The translations under genes and the position numbers were made by a program. The notes beneath the pieces were generated by a model. It was not told the origin of the DNA, made no database searches, and saw only the letters and a program-made list of their open reading frames with translations. Positions 33,903 to 43,320 of a stretch of 64,000 nucleotides of DNA are shown one piece after another (positions within the stretch are counted from its first letter, which is position 1; every line of letters starts with the position of its first letter). The DNA is taken from NCBI GenBank assembly GCA_039704465.1, contig JASFAU010000004.1, positions 1,364,001-1,428,000 on the forward strand. The letters run 5' to 3'. Source of the DNA: Plasmodiophora brassicae. Lineage: Eukaryota; Endomyxa; Phytomyxea; Plasmodiophorida; Plasmodiophoridae.

Positions 33903-34029
33903 CGCACGCGCACCCAATCCCCACCCAAAATGCAAATGACCGGGGGCTGCCAGCCCGGCTGCAGCAGCACTCTTTGCCCCTGTTACCTACTCGGCAGCAC
34001 CTACCCTGTCCGGCTGCTTCGCCTCAGAC

Positions 34030-35410
34030 GTGTTCCCCCAGGCCCACTGGCCCAGATGTCCAAAGTCGATCGTGCGACATTCAGTACAGAAGCCGATCGT
34101 GGAGTACGGTTTGTTAGAGAGCGTGTCGTACGTCCGGCGCGCCATGGTGGAGCCAGGGGCGGCGTTTGATGTCGAGTCCGAGTTCGACGAGGTGCGATTG
34201 GAGAATGAACTGCAGGCGACGATGGAGCGCAACGACCAGTTGATCAAGGAGAACGAGATGTTCACGGCGCACCTGTTCAGGAGGAAGCCGCCGCCCGCCG
34301 ATGGCCAGCTAGGGCCGGAACCCGTCATGGAGGGGGGCAGGCGCCCGATGACGCCCGCGGAGAAACTGGAGATCATCATGCTCGAAGAGGACGCCATCAA
34401 CGCCGACATCGCCGCGCTGACAGACCAGGCGCAACGGGACATCATCTCGCTGAAGGAGGTGCTCGAGGAGAGCACCGTCCGATGCAATGAGATCAAGAAG
34501 GACGCCTACGAGCTTCGCCGGGACCTGTTCATCAACGCGGAAAATCCAAAGGTCGTCCGATTGTTTCGGCTAGCGGTTACCACCTGACCTGGTGGACGCT
34601 CCCAGGGCGAGATCTCCGCGGAGCGCATCGTGAAGTACTTCCAGGAGAAGCTGGAAGCGAAGCAGGCGCAGTGCGACAAGCTGGCCGCGAAGAACAACTC
34701 GCTGAAGCAGCAGATCCAGAAGTGCGACCTGCAGCTGAAGCAGAAGAGCGAGCAGGGCGAGAACCTGCACCAGATCGACTTCCAGCAGCTGCAGATCGAG
34801 AACTCGCAGTACAACGCCAAGATCGACCAGCGCAACAAGCAGCTCCTGAAGCTGAAGATGACCACGGTCAAGACCGTCCAGGTACGCGACGGATTGTACT
34901 TGCTCCATTGTCAAGCCTGCCTGAGCGCCCGGGTCCGGTCAGATCCTAAACAACGGGAAGACGGACCTGGCAGGCCTGCTAAATAAGAACACGTGCCTCA
35001 AACGCGATATCGACGAACGCAAGGCGCAAATCAAGCGGATGTCGGACGAACTCAACCGCGTTGTCGAAGACGTCGCCAAGGCCAAGAAGTACAACAAGCG
35101 GTGCGAGGAGAAGCTGAACAGGTTGGCCGTTATGTTTCCCCCCACCTTGCGGTCACTAACCGGACAATGTGTCAGCATGGAGATGCCGAAGATCCTCGAC
35201 TACGTGCATCAGACCAGCGAGGCGCAGGCCCTGCGAGCCGTTCTGCAGAACTGGAAGCGCAAAGTGGAGATTGCCGAGATCGGCACCCGGCGCGTCATAA
35301 CGGCACGTCACGCGCAGGCCCAGCAGGACCAGGTGAAGCTCAAGCAGAAGGTCAGGCACGACGCCGACGAAGCCGAGCTGAAAGCCCATCTGGAACACGA
35401 CCTGCAATGA
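34030..35410 (+). CDS. CCDC113: CCDC113/CCDC96-family (DUF4201) ciliary coiled-coil protein
   Basis: Axonemal or centriolar-satellite coiled-coil protein; in algae the family (FAP263/FAP184) bridges dynein regulatory complexes. Exons 34030-34551, 34606-34881, 34943-35121 and 35176-35410 give 403 residues. The DUF4201 core is clear: VKYFQEKLEAKQAQCDKLAA, LKQKSEQGENLHQIDFQQLQ, IENSQYNAKIDQRNKQLLKL and the terminal LQNWKRKVEIAEI. Intron 3 was placed as 54 nt, leaving KLN|S..MEMPKILDYV. The ATG at 34144 is an alternative start. The family is restricted to organisms with motile cilia, so this is direct evidence for flagella. CCDC96 is the alternative name; the length favours CCDC113. Confidence 0.8.
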
Positions 35411-35476
35411 CGCACTGCTAATTGAAACTCGCCCCAGAGGATACCTACCGAATCGATCGATAGTACGATTAGGGCT

Positions 35477-36111
35477 ATGACGAATGCGGCCGCTGCAGCG
35501 TTCGCCATCGACGAAGTGTTTGGTATCATCGATGCGTCAGCTACCGGGCGAGTCGATGCTGACAGTAGGGCACACGTTGGAGCACCGCACAGCGCACGCG
35601 GGTGACGACCGTGTACAGATTTGCTTCCCATCCTAAGCCGGATCGGGATTGTCGCCACCCGGAAACAGGTCCACGAGATGATGGTTGCCAGCTTCGGAGC
35701 GGGGACGTTGAATCCCACCGAGTTCAAGAAGGTCCTAGAGCGGCCAACCGCCATCGAGGTCGGACGAACGCGTTCCGTGCATTCGTTCGACCACTAAAGG
35801 TTGGCGTTGTAGGCCGACCAGGACACAGAAGCCGCCGAGTTGCTCTGGGCCATGAGTCAGGTCTGAAGCGTGTCAATCAAGAGCCACATGCGGCGGGCGG
35901 CACTGAATGCGCTGTACAGATCGCAATCGACGGCAGCGAGTTCATCCAGGTGAAGACGCTGCATCATTACCTGACGCTGTTCGGACTGGATCTACCAGAC
36001 GCACAGTTCAGCCGAGTGTTCGCCGGCCTGCACATCGAAGCGAACGGGACCATCGAGTTCCGCGAAGTCATCAACCACATCTTGTCGAACAGGACCTACT
36101 TGCGGAAGTGA
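35477..36111 (+). CDS. EF-hand (calmodulin/centrin-like) protein
   Basis: Exons 35477-35564, 35619-35758, 35813-35860 and 35920-36111 join through 54-59-nt introns to give 155 residues, the usual four-EF-hand length. Helix-loop-helix units are visible (FAIDEVFGIIDASATGRVDA, VHEMMVASFGAGTLNPTEFK, FSRVFAGLHIEANGTIEFRE), but most loops lack the full set of acidic Ca2+ ligands, so Ca2+ binding may be weak. It directly follows the CCDC113-type gene on the same strand, 66 bp away. A cilium-linked role such as that of DRC8/EFCAB2-type proteins is possible but only inferred from position. Confidence 0.7.
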
Positions 36112-36167
36112 CAGGCCGACTATACATGGAACTGCTCGCAGCCGCAGCACCAATACCAGCGTTTTAG

Positions 36168-36685
36168 TCATGATCCGAAGAACGTGGCGAGTCGTCGCGA
36201 TCGCTGGGAATAGCCTGACGACGCCCCGGATTCGTGAACGGCACGATGTGCGGAAGAACGCCGACACGCGACTCGGTCGCCGCTGGTGGTTCGCTGGCAG
36301 CCGGCTGGAGTACACGGACGGCCTCGGGCAGTTCCGACAGTCCGCCGTCCCGCAAGCGGCGCGTGACAAACAGTGCAGCGCTCATACCGGGCGCCGGAGA
36401 TCCGGACGGAGACACTTGCCGACCAGACAGTCTGGTCCTGGCTGCGACAGTGGTTGGCGAGTGGCGCCGACAGAGCAGTCTGCCACGAACTACGTTCGTC
36501 CCGACACTGGGAACTGCGCAGTTCTGTGTGACCTGAAATCCGGGCCTGCCGCCGTAACGTGACCAGTGGGGCTCGGGACGAAGAGTATCTACCCGTAATT
36601 TGCATGGTTGCCCGGTCGCGTGGCCTTCCCCGTGCGGTCGACGACAAGCGTGTATTGTGCTCCTTTTACTGCTGGGTTTACGCAT
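36168..36685 (-). other. Doubtful minus-strand open frames
   Basis: Two long overlapping minus frames (172 and 159 codons) cover this stretch. Neither shows a known domain. They may be one gene with a ~46-nt intron near 36560, whose C-terminal part would read VRVLQPAASEPPAATESRVG, or merely open frames in G+C-rich DNA. I could not build a convincing model. Confidence 0.25.
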
Positions 36686-36908
36686 CCCCGAGAGATCTTG
36701 ATCGGTTTTCCTTTGGGGAGCCTGGCTGAAATGCGCAGTAACATTGGTCTGGATTGGTTGCTATCCGATCGTAAGGCATCCAGATGTTTCCTACGTTATA
36801 TGCCACACTTATCACCTCCACCGAAAGCCATTGCAGTCCGCTGAGATGTTTAACTGGTCAGCCGCTCGCAAAAGGCATGTAAAATCGTGTCTGGGCGTGT
36901 ACATGTGG

Positions 36909-36961
36909 CCGCATGAGCATTGTGGGTTCGTCGAACGTCCGAAGGTTCCGAGAAACAATCG
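36909..36961 (+). repeat. Left arm of a perfect 53-bp inverted repeat
   Basis: This 53-nt stretch (begins CCGCATGAGCATTGTGGGTT) recurs as its exact reverse complement at 37362-37414, with ~400 bp between. Each arm encodes PHEHCGFVERPKVPRNNR. Flanking bases do not match, so the repeat is short and sharply bounded. Confidence 0.85.
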
Positions 36962-37361
36962 CAACAGGCATTGTCTGCCGATGAAATCGGGAACAATGTA
37001 CACAGCACCAGAAACCGCCGCTGGACATGCAGTGCCAGGTCACCCCATCGCAAATGAAGCGCGAAGGCAACCATCGTCCACCGCAGTTATCGTCTCCCGT
37101 CTTCTAGTTGTACAGTCCTGCCATTGGCGAATCAGGCTTCTCGACAACCCTGGATGCCGAGTCTAAGCAAATGGTTAAATTCGCATTTGAGCTGACCCAA
37201 AATCAGATACGACCAGGCCTCAGCCTGTAGGACAACTCCACAGTGCCCTTCCCCAAATCGATCGCGTCATCGCGGCGACTAGATTGCGCAGGGCGATGTA
37301 GTCGGCGTCGCCTCGGCTTAAACCACCGGACGCTGTCATACGCGCTGAACGGCAAGGACCT

Positions 37362-37414
37362 CGATTGTTTCTCGGAACCTTCGGACGTTCGACGAACCCA
37401 CAATGCTCATGCGG
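37362..37414 (-). repeat. Right arm of a perfect 53-bp inverted repeat
   Basis: Exact reverse complement of 36909-36961. Its conservation, while the surroundings have diverged, suggests recent copying or selection on the encoded Cys/His motif. Confidence 0.85.
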
Positions 37415-37944
37415 ACACACGTACCTCTGTTCCCAGTGACCCATTCTTTCGGAACAGCAGAAGGGTCCGTCGTGTTTGTAACATTGGCCTTGTACCTGTT
37501 GTTGACGTTGGGATATTCGCACGTCGAGCTGTCGTTTTCTGTCTGGTTCTTCGACTGGGCAATGAGACTGTCTTCGCCCAGGGACCGAACCGCAGATCAC
37601 GCTGTTCGACTACGAATTATATAGGACTGGTCTCCGCAGCTTGCCTCGTCCATGTGCATGAGCGTTGCGTCTGGCGGCTCTGGCCTCATCCACCGAACAA
37701 ACTGCCGCAGAACGGGCTTGCTGGCCGAGTGCTTCGTTCTGGTGGTCCGTGACTAATTAAAACGTTTCTCTACAGCCAGCCGGGCCCGCTCGTGGTCGAT
37801 CAACTGCAGCACCGTTTAGGACCGGTATCTCTGCCAATGTATCTGCTTGCAGGCTTCCTGAATAGGGCTATGGGTGCCTATCGGTAATGACGCCACGTAT
37901 GGTCTGGTCTCGCCCTGCAAGTTCGATCGTGTGGGACAAGGTGC

Positions 37945-37950
37945 AAAAAA
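37945..37950 (-). terminator. RNA polymerase III T-tract terminator
   Basis: Six thymines on the minus strand begin five bases after the discriminator base of the tRNA, a standard Pol III stop. Confidence 0.8.
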
Positions 37951-37955
37951 TCGTG

Positions 37956-38028
37956 TCGCTCGGCCACGCTTCGATCGTGGGACCTATGGGTTATGGGCCC
38001 ATCGCTCTTCCTACTGAGCTACCAAGCG
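37956..38028 (-). tRNA. Initiator tRNA-Met (CAT)
   Basis: A 73-nt cloverleaf without intron. Acceptor CGCTTGG/CCGAGCG (one G-U pair), D stem GCTC/GAGC, anticodon stem ATGGG/CCCAT, loop CCCATAA, variable AGGTC, T stem CCACG/CGTGG with loop ATCGAAG, discriminator A. Initiator traits are three consecutive G-C pairs in the anticodon stem, C instead of T at position 33, and A at position 54 of the T loop. The first pair is C1-G72, whereas eukaryotic initiators normally have A1-U72. The gene is followed by a T6 terminator. Confidence 0.92.
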
Positions 38029-38273
38029 CATTTCGCGACAAGCTTCGTCCGATTAGGCTTTAGTCCATAAAGCAAGGAAACCCGGGCTGGATGCCCCAGC
38101 CTTACACTGGCGGCAGCACTAGACCCATCGGTCCATCATATCACATAGGCGACAAGTTGCATGCAGACACAAGGATACGGTAGCCGGACCCGAGGCTTGC
38201 TCCGTTCGTCATGTAGACTCTGCTGGAGAAGATGGGCACGCTGGAAACGTCAAGATCAAGATGACATTTTGAT

Positions 38274-39757
38274 TTATGGTAGATATTTCAGTGCGTACTC
38301 ATATACAAGGAATACGACAGCATTGGCGGGACCTGACGCATATCGTCAGCAACGTGGCGAAATGTCTAACGAGGACGCTTCCAACCAGCTCGTAGAAGTG
38401 TCAGCGGAAGGCCTGCGAAGAACGCCTTGGACCCCTCAGTTTTGTATATAGTGCGCATCAATCTGAGGAAACTCCCTATGTACATAGAGGAATCGCAGTT
38501 TCAGGAGCAACGTAAGGTCGTAAGCACTAATGTAGCATGAAGAATCCAAACCTGGATGGCCAGTCTGCTGCCTCGACTTTACGACGTCCTGTAGCGGATA
38601 GTCAGCGGCAAGGATACAAAAGACGCGAACGATGGTTCTTACCTGGGGGTAGCCTGAAATCCAGTATGCAGCACCTCCCACAAATCCTGACGATACAAGA
38701 TGAATTATTGCTTGAAAGACGGTACGCTAGTGCTATCAAACCTGCCAACATGATGGACAGAGAGTCTCGTGGGCAGTTGTCAGGGCATCTGTATCGCACG
38801 ATCGCTTCATACAAGACGAAGTAGAAGGCACTACCCGGAATCTGAATCGGCAGACCAGAATGTTAGCAAAACTGCAACAACGCGAAGAAAGCAACCCACC
38901 TCTCTCAGCAACGTCGTGTACTGCCCTCTGAATAGCCCCCGCGGTCCTTCTGATCGCAACGTCGACAAAAGACAATGCAGAGTCCCTCTGTACTTGACAG
39001 CAGTTAACCCTGATTGCATTCTGCATTTGACCAGCTTCGTCGAACAAATTGGGACCACACAAAGCATGATTGGGTTTTGGATCACGAACCTCTAAGGGTG
39101 TCTGCCAGAACGAAATTACAACGCCGGCGGCGACTCCCGATATGCACACATTCGTCATGGAGGCAGACCTGTTGCGGAGGCGATTACAGTCAGCGCGCAA
39201 CAGACATTTCAGCGGGGATACCTGGGATCTGGTGCGCCTAGCTTCGACGACACCCACGAGTATACACCGACTGGCATGAACATTAGAAGCAAAGTGTCGT
39301 CGCGCTACTCGGTCACACTTACAGCAAATCGCGTTCTCACATGTTGCCCCGAAGAGCGGTGCACCGATGCCCTGTAAGATACGACGGTCAGTGATGGGGC
39401 CAAGCGCGCCACGACTGACAGCATTATCTGCCTTGTAGAATCCAAAGAGCCCTCGTCGCTGAAACGTGTCGACGACACAATGCAGTGAATCCCTGAACTT
39501 TCCCGGCTCCGTCTGCTGCCGCACTTTGATCGTATCGGCAGGGTACTCTCTGCGTGCACACTGAGCAATACCGCCACGATGTCACTGTAAACCCTCACAT
39601 AATCTTGGCCATCATGCCGGACACCTACGACACCGTCAACAACAACAACGCACGGCACGGCCACGCCAACCTCATCACGTACCGATCCCGCGACGAAATG
39701 CCTCGACGAATCCGCAAAGTACAGCGGGAGCGGCGCGACGCCGTCCTCAGCGGCCAT
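38274..39757 (-). CDS. Mitochondrial carrier family (SLC25) protein
   Basis: Inner-membrane solute carrier; substrate not determined. At least eleven short exons, resolved from 39757-39683, then (start unclear) to 39432, 39371-39323, 39270-39222, 39168-39090, 39034-38900, 38841-38742, 38686-38643, 38588-38512, 38462-38386 and 38332-38274. The three-fold repeat is evident. Signature copies are EYPADTIKVRQQ, WQTPLELVKCRMQ and GYPQDVVKSRQQ (P-x-[DE]-x-x-[KR]-x-[KR]), each followed by an EG/RG motif and GFYKGIGAPL- or LLREIPGSAFYF-like turns. Order and motifs resemble the carnitine/ornithine carrier group. The intron at 39372-39431 seems to use a GC donor. The first intron's acceptor is unresolved. 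Confidence 0.88.
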
Positions 39758-40162
39758 CGCAACGAGGGCGCCGTGGACGACGCAGGCGCACACGGCACAC
39801 AAACAGGTTGTCACATAAAACATTGCGCACACCCCGAAACCAGCCATGTCGGTGCAGCAGTTGCACCATACCGCCACCTGCTTCGCCCAGGCTCAAGCAC
39901 CGTATGGCTCTTGACCGGCACCCACTGTTGATCCAGCTGGGTGCCAGTGCGCCCAGGAGACGGCGGCGACCCGTTTCCAAGTACGTCGATCGGGCAAGAC
40001 AGACGGCGTGTGTACCCGTATATACGGATATGCTCGGTCGACGACCGCAGATCGAATCTCGTGCCCAGCGGTACGGTTGCTCGGTGACGTTCGACGTTTG
40101 GCCACGTAAATTCGCCGCGCGGCGGCCGGGGAAGTGCGCTGGTACCTGCTGCATCTGCGGGA

Positions 40163-41616
40163 ATGGCGAGCGGTGTCGGCGACGTCGCCGTGGACAAGGG
40201 CGCCGTGCTGGAGCGCGTCGAGGCGCTCGTACGGGGCGGCGATCTGACGACGCTGACGACGAAGGCGATTCTGAAGCAGGTGGCGGACGAGTTCGGCGCC
40301 GATGCAGCCGTGTCATATAAACGCGATATCAAGGATCGCGTCCACGATGTCATTGAGTCCATGAATCCGCATGAATCGTAGGATGTGCAAAGCTATCCAC
40401 AACTGCTCGTCGACCTGAAAGTGCACTGAATCGTACAGAGAGGATGATGAAGCTAGAGACGAACGTGCTGCGGAGACGGCAGATGGCGGTAGTGGATCGC
40501 CAGCTCGTCGGGCCTCGAAGAGAAGAAAAGCGACGCCAGTGAAGGAGCCGACAAAGAAGAAACGACGAACGACGGCCTCAGCTAGTGGGATAGCCCGTCC
40601 GATCGGAATCTCCCGCCAGTTAGCCAACTTCCTACGTAAGCAACGTGCACACATCCTGTCCATGTTGCCTCCTCTAAGCACCGCAACGCTATAGACGTCC
40701 CGTATGACGGCGACGAAGACATTGGTGGCGCGCAGATGGCCAGGTGAATCTGCTGGAGGCGTATTGCCGCTGCGCATGGCTGATCATGCAACACAGAACG
40801 GAAGTAGCCAAGAGAATCGGTCGATACGTCAAGGAGCACAACCTCCAGGCAGAGCATGACGGAAGGAGGATCATATTTGATGACGCGTTGCGTAACCTGT
40901 TCGGCGTGGACGAAGCAACGTACTTTTCCTTACAGACTCTCTTGTCTCCTCATTTTGAGAAGCTGGCTGCCAAGGAGCGTCCTAAGCATGACGCGTCGTC
41001 TGGTCCCCCTCGCCGCAACGCGTTTCACAATCCAGTTGTGTGGTCGGATAAGCTGCAGGTCTGGTTTTGTGTCGGTGGTAACCATCGTGGGTTCTCATGG
41101 TGTCGGTCTTGGTAGGCGCTTCTCGGCGGCGACAAGAGGGTATCAAGGCCACAAACTGTGAAGCTGCTCTGGGAATATATTAAATCTCACGACCTTCAAG
41201 ACCCGAAAGACAAACGGTCGGGCGCACATGATGGATTTGTCACATCGTCTTCATTGGCTGAGCTTCGTTCCAGGATCATTGTATGCGATGATGCAATGTA
41301 TAACGTCTTCAAGGTTAAACGGTTGCACATGATGAAAATGAACAAGATTCTGTCTGCCCACCTGCGTTCAGTCGATGACATTGCTGGTGACGGTGCCAAC
41401 AACGACGATGACGAATCCGAGAACGGCAGCGGCGACGATGCTGAGGAGGAGGATGACGCCGACGTTGAGGACCAGCCATCCATCAAACGAGAAGCCGGCT
41501 CACACGTCAAGAGGGAACCGGCGGAAGAACAGGACCTGCCAGCACCAGCAGTCGGGGACGCTCACGTGAAGCAGGAAGAGCGAGCAGACGTGCAGGCTGG
41601 GAAGCCGTCTGAATAA
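40163..41616 (+). CDS. DEK_C and tandem SWIB/MDM2 domain chromatin protein
   Basis: Nuclear protein of the Uaf30/Spp27-like type, linked in yeasts to rDNA transcription and chromatin. Exons 40163-40377, 40439-40635, 40695-40743, 40797-41058, 41116-41216 and 41274-41616 give 388 residues. An N-terminal DEK_C domain (TKAILKQVADEFG ... SYKRDIKDRVHDVIES) precedes a Lys/Arg-rich linker. SWIB-1 is ISRQLANFL ... RTEVAKRIGRYVKEHNLQAE ... ALRNLFGV. SWIB-2 is TVKLLWEYIKSHDLQDPKDK ... MYNVFKVKRLHMMKMNKILS. The tail is acidic and carries two repeated (I/V)KREP-type motifs (SIKREAG, HVKREPAE), which look like sumoylation sites (psi-K-x-E). Each intron restores the SWIB consensus. Confidence 0.9.
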
Positions 41617-41720
41617 GCGCTTAACATTGAATCGTGTTTATACGGCACCCATGGCCGAACCATATTTTGGGAACGCGCGCGCTCGTTGCCTGAAGAGTGA
41701 CGCGGCGCTGTGCGAATACG

Positions 41721-42720
41721 ATGGCAACGAACCTGTTTGATGTGTCCGGCAAGGTGGCTGTCGTAACAGGCGGCGCGCGTGGCATCGGCGCCATGATCTG
41801 CGAGTCGCTGGTCGCCAACGGCGCTGACGTCGTCGTGGTGTCGCGGAAGGCGGCCGGGTGCGCCCAGTTCTGCGATGCGTTGAACGGGCGCGGGCATCGC
41901 GCCAAGGCGACATGGGTCAGCGCCGACCTGTCGTCCGATGCCGAATGCAAACGCGCTGCAGATGAAATTGCAAAGTCGCATAAGGCTGTGCACGTTTTGA
42001 TCAACAACAGCGGGTGCAATTGGGGTTGGTCCCGACAATCGTTGCGCACCGCCGCCGCTAATCGATGCTGGTCAAGGTGCTCCGTTGGACGCATACCCAT
42101 GGGATGCGTTCGATAAGGTGTTTCGACTGAACGTGTTCGGCGTATTCGCCTTAACGAAATACTTGTTGCCGCTGTTGTGCAACGCCGGCGGTGACGGGGA
42201 TCCTGCCCGCGTCATCAACATTGGATCAGTGAATGGTCAATGTCCTGTCTGAGATGTAATGGGAGACGGAGCTGACTACAGCGCTATAGGCATTGCGGTT
42301 CCGCATCTGGAAACGTACGCGTACTCGACGTCAAAGGCTGCCCTTCACCATTTGACCAAGGTCCTTGCCAGCCAGCTGGCGGCCAAGAACATCACTGTCA
42401 ATGCAGTTGCTCCCGTATGGATGTACGGTTACTCCAGAACAGCGACGTGTTGATGACGTACAGGGCCCGTTCGAGACCGACATGATGCGTGCCACTTTGA
42501 AATCAAACCCTCTCATCGTCAAAGGCATTCCCCTACGTAAGCCTATTAACATCTGCTTCATTAGGTAGGCTGATGTATGGCACTGTCATTACCAGGGAGA
42601 CTTGGCAGAGCAGACGACATGGCCGGCGCTGTCTTGTATCTGTGTTCACGCTCCAGCGCCTACGTTACTGGCGCGCTTCTACCTGTGGACGGCGGTGCAT
42701 TGGTGTCTCCCAAGATGTGA
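41721..42720 (+). CDS. Short-chain dehydrogenase/reductase (RhlG/gluconate dehydrogenase-like)
   Basis: Classical NAD(P)-dependent SDR. Exons 41721-42024, 42077-42235, 42290-42414, 42464-42536 and 42596-42720 give 261 residues. The nucleotide-binding TGGARGIG lies at ~16-23. Also present are NNSG (Rossmann strand 4), a catalytic Ser in NIGSVNG, YAYSTSK (Y-x-x-x-K) and VAPGPFETDM. The end, LYLCSRSSAYVTGALLPVDG followed by G, is the standard terminus. NNSG..WGGAPLDAYPWDAFDKVF resembles RhlG and related 3-oxoacyl or sugar-alcohol reductases, so the substrate is open. Confidence 0.9.
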
Positions 42721-43320
42721 CATCTATAAACATGTGCAATTCCCCGCATTCGACATACCGTGTCCAAATACGTCAAACGTCGCACCCATATTCATGTAGC
42801 AACGAGCACCGCTGTTCAGTGGGCAGCGTGGCACATCGCACGACCAGCGCTGCAGTAACTCCATCGTCAACAATTTCGTCATGGCATGATCGCGGGCACA
42901 CCGCAGCGTGTCATCGTGCTCTATTGGTCGGACAGTGTTGTTCACGGGAACCCTATGTATCCAGAGCTCGATTGTTGGCGACCGGAGGACCTTTTAGTTA
43001 GTTCCGTTGTTGAAGAGCAGTGGACCGTACGAAGACGGAAACCGCGATATCAAAACTACCCATCGAGTCACGATACTCTTCGATATCCTCTTTGGACCAG
43101 CCGTGATCCTTGGCGAAGACGCCTATGGAGAAAACGACTAGGCCGACGAGTTAACGCTTGGTAACGGCACATGTGACATGTAGTACACCCGCTCGTTCCA
43201 GAATAGCTCCCAGCAGGTTAATTGCCGTCAGGTAAACCGCCTTGGTCCCCAAGAAATCATCCCGTGGCGACACGCACCGGTACGCAAACGTCCACTCGGC
43301 TATCGCGCGCTCATTGACCA
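42721..43320. other. Intergenic, no supported gene
   Basis: About 600 bp between two + genes. Only short unrelated frames are present, and no repeat, tRNA or recognisable exon was found. It should hold the promoter of the GT71 gene. Confidence 0.4.

Larger units (their letters stand above)
36640..37750. mobile_element. Repeat-bearing region with a Cys/His motif, probable transposon debris
   Basis: A + frame (36744-37166) contains KRHVKSCLGVYMWPHEHCGF followed by VERPKVPRNNR. A minus frame (37600-37220) repeats the same PHEHCGFVERPKVPRNNR. Cys/His clusters with RP..P spacing of this sort occur in zinc modules of MULE- and GCM-like transposases, but I cannot prove the family. Frames are broken and no transposase core is visible. 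The two copies form the inverted repeat listed separately. Confidence 0.4.

Noticed and set aside
36168..36685. Two overlapping minus frames as a gene
   Set aside because: No start, splice pattern or domain that favours either frame; kept only as a doubtful region.
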